Part shown: in pieces, positions 54,001-61,098 of the stretch
Layout of the letters: the number at the start of each line of letters is the position of its first letter
How positions within the stretch are numbered: position 1 is the stretch's first letter
NCBI GenBank assembly: GCA_013036095.1
Contig: JAAXCW010000009.1
Coordinates: 1 to 64,000, forward strand
Direction of reading: 5' to 3'
From: Vulcanimicrobiota bacterium
Lineage (GTDB): Bacteria > Vulcanimicrobiota > Vulcanimicrobiia > Vulcanimicrobiales > Vulcanimicrobiaceae
DNA: 64,000 bases
Translations under genes and position numbers: made by a program
Notes under the pieces: model-generated
What the model saw: only the letters and a program-made list of their open reading frames with translations
What the model was told of the DNA's origin: nothing
The model's database searches: none

Positions 54001-54503
54001 GCGTCGCTATCGTTGCTGGAGGTCGTCAGGTTGACGCCCGAAAGTTTGCCGAGTGCGTCGGCCAGCGTGTCCGAAAGTTTGCGTTGGGCGCTGTTCGCCG
54101 AAATGGCTGTCGTCGAGACCGTCGCCGTCGATTTTGAAACGACCGACGCAATGGTGCGCAGGGGTGCCTGCGACTGTGCCAATTCCACGGCAACGGTAAC
54201 CGAACGGCCGTTGGTCACTTCGAAATTCTGCGAAGTCACGGCTTGAAACCCGCGAGAAAAGACGCGCGCCCGGTAGATTCCGTCGGGCACGTCGATGAAG
54301 TGAACTTTTCCGTCGTTGCCCGTGAACTCGCTGGTCACCACCGGGCCATCGAGCAGTACGCGCGCCAAGATGACCGGAGCCTTCGTCCCGGCATCCTGCA
54401 CCGTGATCCAGATTTCGCCCGTATCGGACTGCGCGCGCGCAGCCGGCGTCAGGCTCGCGATCAGAGTCAAGGTCAGCAGAAAGGCAATAATGCGTCGCAT
54501 CAA
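51015..54503 (-). CDS. TonB-dependent receptor with C-terminal extension
   Basis: A 1162-residue outer-membrane protein. It has a signal peptide (1-24, ARAQS), a carboxypeptidase-regulatory-like domain (about 28-110, GTKAPVILARVLLDGPVV, IPDGIYRARV-type end), a plug (about 135-250, TLADALGKLSGVNLTTSSN, TISLEGQDASQTAMSVNGIPL) and a barrel to about residue 793 that ends at QYSVSYTVRFG. About 370 residues follow: a Gly-rich linker, a domain with several cysteines (PLCTADSQ, TCSTFH, PTCTTAQM, INCGRV) and a Gly/Ser-Pro tail. It is directly downstream of a histidine kinase gene (ATGA overlap). The substrate is unknown. Confidence 0.88.
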   Translation of the reverse strand: MMRRIIAFLLTLTLIASLTPAARAQSDTGEIWITVQDAGTKAPVILARVLLDGPVVTSEFTGNDGKVHFIDVPDGIYRARVFSRGFQAVTSQNFEVTNGRSVTVAVELAQSQAPLRTIASVVSKSTATVSTTAISANSAQRKLSDTLADALGKLSGVNLTTSSNDSDATQTISLEGQDASQTAMSVNGIPLNSPGTAGNVRAINSDLFTGANVSFGPQTGGFGGGVGFSTLQPTLSWQSEFSLSAGSNGKNNYLAAESGSIGKLGFAFTHTFRAVPSLLDGMTFLDASGLNYNHNGDRNSTGTLLNLRYQLTDAQTVSALYMHSTNSANMVCTQFTGPVPCGYGPNNTTNTAFDLYSLTDNALIGNTQVAASLYGIRSSTLNDLLNRFVGGVAAPTGTQSTNYSNGISVNATLPARDRHTISITANTSNSRSTFTPLVSQAAPYTFAGQATSYSSITINDAIRANPKLRFNDSIGLSQSSNAPSSILLGFSTNWQPTTSDTYAFSYNLGGSGARFGRQGILSDPQQLRFDCSGNIAFGSAPGDNSSANSSTSARLSYTHKMNGGLVSAQVYRMTQNGVVLPVDVNGTALVGSGIFPPNYFAVAQQTFVNECGVPVGTAFGPQNTYFSTPISGVQRVYEGFHLNGFFTFGNLVVEPFYDTQVAKANSSDPRFVNPYAITIAGAQLPNVPLHRAGLTLDYKPPRSVFEWLVNANYTGSNNPQNLPAYTTLDAGVNYQTSRGAVTFAASNIFNADAGVFATPQGAVPYVAQNGTVIPTVARPNTPRQYSVSYTVRFGQNVPQNPGAPNLSAVVGGEGENGARGPGGPGGGFFRQLTQLPQSPPSNPFAVNTAMPLCTADSQKIMQPILTALKSYASQIEAAKTTAGYPATAPAPPVIPGVSVQYHPLGTTYALSISTSKTALLRPVFTCSTFHIADQQTADQRKLFVQPNNGMFAAPTLTFMPSVGLYLARTPPAPGSETFRTYKLPASPPKIAFVYNPKSPTCTTAQMRSTAQAAVTELQAHFTKGSPTPDFTITANTAKSGTWYSLSPEDITWVPALINCGRVASAARDDLTKLGWDGANPPSLSYSPALGLYIVTGSFQRQGGQSGANGQNNANGTNGQRRTGGGEGGGFGGGFMIPIFGGQRRGGASPSPSPSPAPASTPH

Positions 54504-55945
54504 GGTTCTTGTACCACTTCACCCTTGGGAAATACCTGAGGAAGACGGATGGTCACCGTCGTTCCGTGGCCGGGCGCGCTGTCAATGCGAATCGTCCCGC
54601 CGGCGCGATCGACCGCCCGTTTGGCAATCGCCAGCCCCAGGCCGGTGCCCGGCATTTCGCCGCGCGCGTCCCCGCGGTAGAATCGCTCAAATGCGTGGAG
54701 CCGCTCGCCTTCGGTCATCCCAGGACCCTGGTCACTAACGGTCAGGACGACTTCTTTACCTTCGGCGGCCGCGCGCAAGTGCACGGGCGCTCCCGGCGCA
54801 TACTTCAGGGCGTTTTCGAGGATGTTCCAAAACGCTTCGCCCAGCTCGGCGCGATCGGCGAAGATCTCTTTCACGCCCTCGACGCTGTAATCGATATGGC
54901 GTTGTTCATCGAGCCTCCGCGCGGCATCGGATTGATCGCGCAGAAACTCACGTACGTCGATCGGCCGCGGTTCGGCAGGCGCCTCCGCGTCCATGCGCGC
55001 CAATCGCATCAGGCGATCGATCAATCCGCGCATGTGTTCTTTTTCAAGCGCCATCGTAGCCAAAATCTGCTTTGCGACTTTCGGTTCTTCGATCGCGCCG
55101 CGCCGCAGCACATCGATGTAGCCCGCGATAACGGTGAGCGGAGTCCGCAATTCGTGACCCGCGTCGGCTACGAACTGGCGCATGCGCGCTTCGGTATTTT
55201 TGCGCTCGTCCATCGCGTTTGCCACGCTCGCGGCGGCATCGTTGTATGCCTCGGTCAACTGCGCGATTTCATCCCCGCCGGCCGCAATGAAGCGCCGCTG
55301 CGTATAATCGCCGAGCGCTAATGCCTGCAGCGACCCCGTGACTTCAGTGAGCGGCGCAAGTGCGTGCCGGGAGAATACGCGACCAATAAACCACGAAAGC
55401 AAGATCGCGACAACGCCGATCGATACGATGATGAGCCAATAAGGTCCAAGATTTGCGAAGATGATCCACGGCGATGGCATAAACGCAACGAAGCCGCCAT
55501 CAACTCCAATGAGATACCGGAAGTCCGGACCGCGCGCCGAGCCATTGAACTCGGGCCCCCGGCGGATCGTCAGCTGTGTCCCCCGCGATCCTGGCGGCTG
55601 CGTAATTTCTACGCGCCCGCTCAGCACGCGCGTGAGCAACGGTGGGCGCAAAGCTCGATCGCCCGCTAGAAATTTTCCCTTCGCGTCGAAGACCGCAACC
55701 TGCAGTCCGATGCCGCTGAGGTCGCGCGCGATATCAGGCGCGGCCTTATTCAAGCTGACACCTTGCATGTGATATTGCTCGGCCAAGCTGCGCGCTTCGT
55801 CGTGCTTCGCGATGATGATGTCGCGGCTAAAGCCGGTTAATTCGTAGATCAACGCGATTGAAGAGGCGACGATAACCAGGAAAACCGTTATCCCCAGCAG
55901 CAGCGTGTAGAGTCCCGCCAAACGGGAGGCGAGCGAACTTCTCAC
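54500..55945 (-). CDS. Sensor histidine kinase
   Basis: A 481-residue membrane kinase. It has TM1 (about 12-35), an extracytoplasmic sensor region of about 125 residues, TM2 (about 165-187), HAMP (about 188-240), HisKA with phospho-acceptor His264 in DAGHELRTPLTVIAGY, and HATPase with the N box NILENALKYAPG and DQGPGMTEGERLHAFERFYRGD, GTGLGLAIAKRAV. It is encoded six bases after its response regulator and overlaps the TonB receptor gene, so the receptor or its cargo may be what the pair controls. Confidence 0.95.
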   Translation of the reverse strand: MRSSLASRLAGLYTLLLGITVFLVIVASSIALIYELTGFSRDIIIAKHDEARSLAEQYHMQGVSLNKAAPDIARDLSGIGLQVAVFDAKGKFLAGDRALRPPLLTRVLSGRVEITQPPGSRGTQLTIRRGPEFNGSARGPDFRYLIGVDGGFVAFMPSPWIIFANLGPYWLIIVSIGVVAILLSWFIGRVFSRHALAPLTEVTGSLQALALGDYTQRRFIAAGGDEIAQLTEAYNDAAASVANAMDERKNTEARMRQFVADAGHELRTPLTVIAGYIDVLRRGAIEEPKVAKQILATMALEKEHMRGLIDRLMRLARMDAEAPAEPRPIDVREFLRDQSDAARRLDEQRHIDYSVEGVKEIFADRAELGEAFWNILENALKYAPGAPVHLRAAAEGKEVVLTVSDQGPGMTEGERLHAFERFYRGDARGEMPGTGLGLAIAKRAVDRAGGTIRIDSAPGHGTTVTIRLPQVFPKGEVVQEP

Positions 55946-55951
55946 GGGCGC

Positions 55952-56635
55952 CTATTGCGCCAAGCCGTAGCCGACGCCACGCACCGTACGGAAAAATGAA
56001 CCTTGATCCGGCCGATCGATCTTTGCGCGCAAGTAGGAAATGTATGTTTCGACGATGTTGGGGCCGCCTTCGAAATCGTGGCCCCAGACCAGTTCGAGCA
56101 AATGGTCCTTGCTGAAAACTCGACGAGGTTCGCGCATGAATACCGAGAGCAAGTCAAACTCTCTCTGGGTGAGATCGAGCGCGTCGCGGCCGTGCCACGC
56201 TTCGCGCGTATCGGGGTTGATCGCGACGTCGTGCCAGCGTAAGACCTGCTCTTCGATCAGCTGTGGCCGCCGCAGCTTCGCTTGCAGGCGCGCGATGAGT
56301 TCTTCGAAGATGAACGGCTTGACCAAGTAATCGTCGGCACCGGCGCCGAGCGTCGCGACTTTGTCGGCGGTTTCGCCTTTGGCGGTCAGCATGAGAATTG
56401 GTGCTTGCGTGATCTCGCGCAGCTTCGGCAGCAGCGCCAATCCATCGATCTTCGGCATCATGACGTCGAGGACGATCGCCTCGGGCGCCCATTCGCGCAC
56501 CAGCTGCAGGGCGGCGACGCCGTCGGCGGCGGTCTTCACAATAAAGCCTTCGCGGGAGAGGCCGAGTTCGAGCATTTCGCGGACGAAGCGGTCGTCGTCG
56601 ACCACCGCCACGCGAGTCGGTTGCATATCGGGCAT
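55952..56635 (-). CDS. OmpR-family response regulator
   Basis: A 227-residue regulator. The receiver domain has Asp13-Asp15 (VAVVDDDR), the phospho-acceptor Asp57 in IVLDVMMPKIDG, and Lys near KPFIFEEL. The winged-helix DNA-binding domain ends in DRPDQGSFFRTVRGVGYGLAQ. It is the upstream partner of the histidine kinase. A weak inverted repeat (GGCGC/GCGCC) lies just before it. Confidence 0.95.
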   Translation of the reverse strand: MPDMQPTRVAVVDDDRFVREMLELGLSREGFIVKTAADGVAALQLVREWAPEAIVLDVMMPKIDGLALLPKLREITQAPILMLTAKGETADKVATLGAGADDYLVKPFIFEELIARLQAKLRRPQLIEEQVLRWHDVAINPDTREAWHGRDALDLTQREFDLLSVFMREPRRVFSKDHLLELVWGHDFEGGPNIVETYISYLRAKIDRPDQGSFFRTVRGVGYGLAQ

Positions 56636-56676
56636 GTATTACTGATGGTCGGCGCTCACCCTTAGAGGCGCCTGAA

Positions 56677-57126
56677 CTAGGCTGCCCGGGCCGCCTTCCA
56701 CCGGGTATGCCGTTGGCCGGCCACCACGGCCGCCGATGCGATGGTTTCTAAAGGATGCACCACAAGGCCGATGCCGCGCCCGGACAGGGCCGCACACGTT
56801 GCATCGTCGGGCAGCCAGTGTGCAAACAGGTGGATTTCCGGAGCCTGGGCAGCACCGGCAAGCATGGAGAGCACGTCCGCCAGGGAGCACGCGCCGCGCT
56901 CGATCAGCGGATTGGTGACGCACGACCGGAAGCGTCCGGCGTTCCATCCAGGCACGAGTACCAGTAGCCGGCGCAACGCGCCGGGGGAGTTCCCATCGAA
57001 ATCCACAGCCGCCGCCTTGACCGAACGCGCCAGCATCGCGTCGACCCGAGCATGCAGCATCGCGGCCGTCACTTTGGCGAACTCGCCCGTCTCGAGGATG
57101 GCTCCCGCGCCGATCATGTACTCCAT
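56677..57126 (-). CDS. Conserved-looking protein of unknown function
   Basis: A 149-residue protein starting MEYMIGAGAILETGEFAKVT. It has a mixed alpha/beta pattern, CVTNPLIERGACSLADVLSMLAGAAQAPEIHLFAHWLPDD, and an end rich in Ala, His and Arg (AVVAGQRHTRWKAA). I do not recognise a family. It lies 41 bases before the response regulator and on the same strand. An inverted repeat GTGCCA-N6-TGGCAC (57149-57166) precedes it and could be an operator. A longer reading to 57204 would cover that repeat and is less likely. Confidence 0.5.
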   Translation of the reverse strand: MEYMIGAGAILETGEFAKVTAAMLHARVDAMLARSVKAAAVDFDGNSPGALRRLLVLVPGWNAGRFRSCVTNPLIERGACSLADVLSMLAGAAQAPEIHLFAHWLPDDATCAALSGRGIGLVVHPLETIASAAVVAGQRHTRWKAARAA

Positions 57127-57148
57127 GTGCCGAGTATGGGGCCTCGGA

Positions 57149-57166
57149 GTGCCAACTGGCTGGCAC
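57149..57166. promoter_or_regulatory. Inverted repeat, possible operator
   Basis: GTGCCA-ACTGGC-TGGCAC, a perfect 6-bp dyad with an 18-base span, lies 23-40 bases before the unknown gene at 57126. Size and position suit a dimeric regulator, but no promoter boxes are clear beside it. Confidence 0.4.
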
Positions 57167-57175
57167 ACAGATGAA

Positions 57176-57197
57176 GGGCGCACCCTAAGGTGCGCCC
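57176..57197 (-). terminator. Hairpin after HD-GYP gene
   Basis: A perfect 9-bp stem GGGCGCACC-TTAG-GGTGCGCCC on the minus strand lies 26 bases beyond the HD-GYP stop codon. It is followed by TTCATCTGT, only a weak U run. It is probably a terminator or partial terminator separating the HD-GYP gene from the next unit. Confidence 0.6.
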
Positions 57198-57222
57198 AGC
57201 CCACTACCCGGAAAAGAGGCGG

Positions 57223-58257
57223 CTACGCGCTCGAAGCGTGGACCTCGGCGCGCTCGCGCGACTTGCGGAACAAGCCCAGCATCGCATCCACAACTGAAGC
57301 ATCCCACTGCGTGCCGCGGCCGGCTTCCAAAATTTCGAGGGCCTGGCGCGGCGGGATGGCTTTACGGTACGGCCGCTCGCTGATCATCGCGTGGAAAGCG
57401 TCGGCCACGGCAACAACGCGCGCTTCAAACGGAATATTTTCGCCGGCTAACCCGTCGGGGTAGCCTGCACCATCCCAGCGTTCGTGATGCGCCCGCACGA
57501 TCAGGGCGCACCTGGCGAGCGTCGGTATCTGATCTAACACACGCTGCCCGGCCGCCGAGTGATCGCGCATGATTGCCCACTCTTCTTCCGTGAACGTGCC
57601 ACGCTTAAAAAGAATAGCTTCGGGCGTAGAGATTTTCCCGATGTCGTGTAAAACGGCACAGAGCTTGATCAGCTCCGCGCTCTCACGCGGAATCGCCATC
57701 GAGGCGCACAGCCGCCGAGCCCATTCGCCTGTCGCACGTGAATGGCAGCATGTCGCCGCGTCCCGTTCGCCCAACATCGCCAATAGCGAACGGGTGCTTT
57801 CGGAATATTCCGCCGGCTCTTCGGGCGCACCGTTCTTGCAGGACGCTAGCGCCGATCCAATTTCGGATCGCAGCACTTCCATGAATGCCAATAAACGGCC
57901 ATGGTCGAGATCGAACCGAGCCGCTTCGCCAGCCACGACATGTACGGCAGCGGACGCAAGCTCGCTCGCGCGCGAAGTCCCGAGCCGGCTTCCCTCCCGC
58001 GACGCCCAATTGCCGAGGCCGACGGGTTTCGAGAGGTTCACCGACATACAAAGCCGATCGAGCAGCCCTTCAATCGAACTTTCCAGGCCGGGATCACCAA
58101 CGAGCGTCGGATCTTGGAGTTGCTCGATCACGGCTTTAGTGAGGCGTGAAAGATCAACTCCGAGCGAAATGATGGCCTGGCCACTGGTCGGTGGCGTCAG
58201 GGAGATCAAATTTTCTTTCGTGCGACTAGCCAATCGACGGCGGAATTTCGATACCAA
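57223..58257 (-). CDS. HD-GYP domain phosphodiesterase
   Basis: This 344-residue protein probably degrades cyclic di-GMP or a related dinucleotide. The HD pair His204-Asp205 is in LCAVLHDIGKIS and the GYP signature HHERWDGAGYPDGLAGE is at 257-272, with VVAVADAFHAMISERPYRK following. Residues 1-150 are a divergent helical domain, perhaps sensory; no transmembrane helix is present. The start is uncertain. TTG 58257 lies inside a 20-codon ORF with a perfect ribosome-binding site, and a TTG at 58233 overlapping that ORF's stop is an alternative reinitiation site. Confidence 0.88.
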   Translation of the reverse strand: MVSKFRRRLASRTKENLISLTPPTSGQAIISLGVDLSRLTKAVIEQLQDPTLVGDPGLESSIEGLLDRLCMSVNLSKPVGLGNWASREGSRLGTSRASELASAAVHVVAGEAARFDLDHGRLLAFMEVLRSEIGSALASCKNGAPEEPAEYSESTRSLLAMLGERDAATCCHSRATGEWARRLCASMAIPRESAELIKLCAVLHDIGKISTPEAILFKRGTFTEEEWAIMRDHSAAGQRVLDQIPTLARCALIVRAHHERWDGAGYPDGLAGENIPFEARVVAVADAFHAMISERPYRKAIPPRQALEILEAGRGTQWDASVVDAMLGLFRKSRERAEVHASSA

Positions 58258-58288
58258 CGATTATAGCTAAGGCAATAACCAAGTCCAT
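58226..58288 (-). CDS. 20-codon hydrophobic leader ORF overlapping HD-GYP gene
   Basis: A GAGGAGGT ribosome-binding site (58295-58302), the best in the window, is six bases before ATG 58288. The ORF encodes MDLVIALAIIVGIEIPPSIG and ends at TAG 58226, overlapping the HD-GYP N-terminus in another frame by about 30 bases. It may be a leader peptide that feeds ribosomes to the HD-GYP gene, or a single-span micropeptide. A frameshift joining the two frames would place a hydrophobic segment on the phosphodiesterase. Confidence 0.6.
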   Translation of the reverse strand: MDLVIALAIIVGIEIPPSIG

Positions 58289-58395
58289 AAAAGTACCTCC
58301 TCAAAGCAGCAGCGAGTGCAGTATGAGGATAACGGCCCTCAGTCAGACCGTCACTAGTTAAAATTCACTAGGCAGTTTAGGAGAACTAGATGCAG
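58289..58395 (-). other. Leader between LuxR and HD-GYP genes
   Basis: These 107 bases lie between the stop of the first MalT-like gene and the small ORF. They contain the GAGGAGGT site and a palindrome-like ACTAGTGA/TCACTAGT segment (58351-58371). Only weak promoter candidates (CATACT as -10) are seen, so the HD-GYP gene may be read from upstream. Confidence 0.35.
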
Positions 58396-61029
58396 TTAGG
58401 CTATTAGGCCCCGGACGCGCGCAATTTTTAGAGCCTCGGCGCGTCCGCTGCATCCGAGCTTCCTTATTACGTTTTGAATGTGTGCCTGGACAGTGTACAC
58501 GCTACGACCAGATTCCAATGCTATGTCCTTTGGCCGATGGCCCCTCGCCAAAGCCTGAAGCACCTCGGTCTCGGCCCGCGTGAGTCCTAGGTCATCAGCA
58601 TCCAGTCGCGTGGGCTTGCAGGCATCGAACGCACTTCTTAAGAGGCGTCCTATTCCGCCATATCCGATTGCCTGAAGCCGCTCGACCGACTCGTCAATAT
58701 CTGATTCCAAAGCCGGCTCTTGCACGGCATTAAATACCGCATACACTGCTTCTCGTAACGACTTCGTAACGGCATCATCGTGCCTTGGAATCTTGCCCAA
58801 CAGCCGTTGAGCATATGTTCTTCGACCAGCCAAACTCTCAACTAAAGCTGCTAGGAGTCTTGCAATCTCTACTTGCCGCCTGGCATAGAGCAGATTTGAG
58901 TCCGTCTTTTCAATCTCGGCAAAAACAGTTTTTAGCATCGAAATCGAAAGGTCACGCTGACCGAGCGCCAATAAAAACAAGGCATCAGAAGCAGCATTTA
59001 CCGCGCGATCGTGCGCGAAAAAACGCTCACTCCCAGAAATAGTGGCCATCAAGCGATGCGCGTCATCGAATCGACCCTCCCAGGCCGCAACATAGGCACG
59101 AACCGGAATTACATAAGACATGCGTCGCACGTCGGAGGTTGAAATTGGCGCGATCTGCTGTTCTAGTGCCTTAATCCGTTCGACGTTGCCACGTCGACCC
59201 TCAACATTCAAAAGGTGCAGCAACGCGGTTTGCAGGTTAAAAAGGTCGCCGGCTTTCATTGCCGCGTTCGCGGCCTGCTGCGAATACCACACTTCCTTTG
59301 CCGCATCGTCCTCGTATGACAACGCGATGCTCGCGAGGGCGACGAACGCGCGCCCCGCCAGGCCGAACAAACCTTCTTCCGAGGCCAGGGACGCGGCAAG
59401 CGTCTGCGCTTCCTGCGTTTCCTCTAGCGGAAGGCCAAGTCGTAGACCAGCCACGCCTAGGCGCTGCAGTATTTTTGCACGGTCCTGATTGCTCTCAATG
59501 TGCGTGAGGGCGTCTCTTGCCTTTGCCAGCGCTGCCTTTGCCTCGCGAGAACGCCCCGCGTAAGCGTAAGTGATTGCTAAAAGGCTGGCAATTTCGCCCT
59601 GGAGATTTACAGGCAGATCGACGTTAACTAGCGGCTCGAGCATTCCGGCAACGTCCCGCATCTGATTAATCACTATCAAGGCAAGCCGCAGTGACAACTC
59701 GACACGGAGTGTTTGCTCACATCGCTTTGACAGCGCGCGCTGAAGCAACGATTCGGCGCGATCAAAACGCCCAAGGTCGCCTTCTGCTAGCCCGCGCAAG
59801 CCAAGCACTAATGGGTTTGTGGCGCGGATATCCGACGGCAAGCTCTCTAATGCGGCTGTTACTGCATCCGCGTGACCCTCGTCTGCTAGCCGAAGCCCGT
59901 GACTAGCAAGAATGCGCAACACATCCTTGTTGGCAGAGTTTTGGGCATACAGTGCGAGCGCCGCAGCGTGTCGTCCCGTCAACTCCAATGCCCGCGCCGC
60001 TCGCAGTCGCATATCCTCTACGGCCTGATCCCCCTGCAGCTCAAGTTGATGCTGCAGGAAATCTCTAAAGAGATCATGGCACTTATACGAACCAGGGCGG
60101 TCTGGATAAATAAATGCCACGCGCTGTCGGAGTGATTCTATAGCGCCGCGGGCCTTATCATAACCCGCGCACCGCAGAATATCCGCATTAATTTCACCGA
60201 GGTATGATGACAAATGCAAGAGGTCACGCTCATCGGGCTCGAGCGTGCGGTATACCTGCTCGGCAAGATACTGATAAATCATCTCGCGGGTCGTAGCCGT
60301 AATATTTCTTAGATCTACGGACCGCGTCGAGCTTCTCAGCGCAAAGCTTAAGGCCGTTGGCCAGCCATCTGTCATGGACAGAATTTCATTAAGCTCTTCA
60401 TCCCGTACAGCGACGCGCGTGGATCTCGCCGCCAACCGAGCCTCTTCCACAGTAAACCGTAAATCTTGCTCGTCTACGGTAAGGTCCATATGACCGTAAG
60501 CGAGCCACGATCCGACCGGGAGGTTTGTCGTTGACCGCGACGCGAGGAGCCATCGCGTCCTACCCCTAGTCCGGTCTATCAACGATACTAAGAATCTGGC
60601 TATTTCGGGATCGTTCTCGGTTAGGTGAAAATCATCAATAGCGATGAGCCCTGTGTACGTCTTGACGTGCGCGTACATCCACAGCGCTAAGTCGGAACCT
60701 GAGGACCCTGAAGAGCGATTTTTTTCGTAGGCGCCCGACAGTGTCTTGCGTGCGTCAGGAGCTACATCGGCCAGCGCATCAGCAAACCCCCGCAAAAAAC
60801 CCAGAAGGTTAGCGTGTTCGGAACGCACGTCGTAACGCACCTTAACCGCATCCACCGTGTCAAGATACTGACGGACTGCTACGGATTTTCCATACCCAGC
60901 AGGCGCAACAATCAAAACGACCGGCTGAAACGCCGCGGCGGCGATACGTTCAATAATTCGCCGGCGTACCACAGGTTCGAAAACGCCACCGGTGTCTACG
61001 CGGCCGTCGGCCGAAACGGGCCTAATCAT
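58396..61029 (-). CDS. MalT-like LuxR-family ATP-dependent regulator 1
   Basis: An 877-residue STAND-type regulator. The P-loop APAGYGKS (residues 42-49), Walker B LIAIDDFH and a sensor-like LLASRSTTNLPV mark the NTPase. A long helical TPR-like region covers about 330-800. The C-terminal LuxR HTH runs LTRAETEVLQALARGHRPKDIAL to LGCSGRAEALKIARVRGLIA. Such proteins bind DNA as ATP-dependent oligomers once an inducer binds the TPR part. Base composition is visibly more A/T-rich than most neighbours. It is 69 bases after its paralogue and upstream of the HD-GYP unit, a possible target. Confidence 0.92.
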   Translation of the reverse strand: MIRPVSADGRVDTGGVFEPVVRRRIIERIAAAAFQPVVLIVAPAGYGKSVAVRQYLDTVDAVKVRYDVRSEHANLLGFLRGFADALADVAPDARKTLSGAYEKNRSSGSSGSDLALWMYAHVKTYTGLIAIDDFHLTENDPEIARFLVSLIDRTRGRTRWLLASRSTTNLPVGSWLAYGHMDLTVDEQDLRFTVEEARLAARSTRVAVRDEELNEILSMTDGWPTALSFALRSSTRSVDLRNITATTREMIYQYLAEQVYRTLEPDERDLLHLSSYLGEINADILRCAGYDKARGAIESLRQRVAFIYPDRPGSYKCHDLFRDFLQHQLELQGDQAVEDMRLRAARALELTGRHAAALALYAQNSANKDVLRILASHGLRLADEGHADAVTAALESLPSDIRATNPLVLGLRGLAEGDLGRFDRAESLLQRALSKRCEQTLRVELSLRLALIVINQMRDVAGMLEPLVNVDLPVNLQGEIASLLAITYAYAGRSREAKAALAKARDALTHIESNQDRAKILQRLGVAGLRLGLPLEETQEAQTLAASLASEEGLFGLAGRAFVALASIALSYEDDAAKEVWYSQQAANAAMKAGDLFNLQTALLHLLNVEGRRGNVERIKALEQQIAPISTSDVRRMSYVIPVRAYVAAWEGRFDDAHRLMATISGSERFFAHDRAVNAASDALFLLALGQRDLSISMLKTVFAEIEKTDSNLLYARRQVEIARLLAALVESLAGRRTYAQRLLGKIPRHDDAVTKSLREAVYAVFNAVQEPALESDIDESVERLQAIGYGGIGRLLRSAFDACKPTRLDADDLGLTRAETEVLQALARGHRPKDIALESGRSVYTVQAHIQNVIRKLGCSGRAEALKIARVRGLIA

Positions 61030-61098
61030 CTATCCGGACGCTTATGAGGACGTGGCTTGCGCTCCTCTCGCAAGAGCTTTTGGCGCAGAGCGTCGGGC

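Noticed and set aside
58260..58265. TATAAT hexamer on the minus strand before the HD-GYP gene
   Set aside because: It lies inside the 20-codon ORF, and the -35 position 17 bases upstream is poor (ATGGAC), so it is likely chance rather than a promoter.
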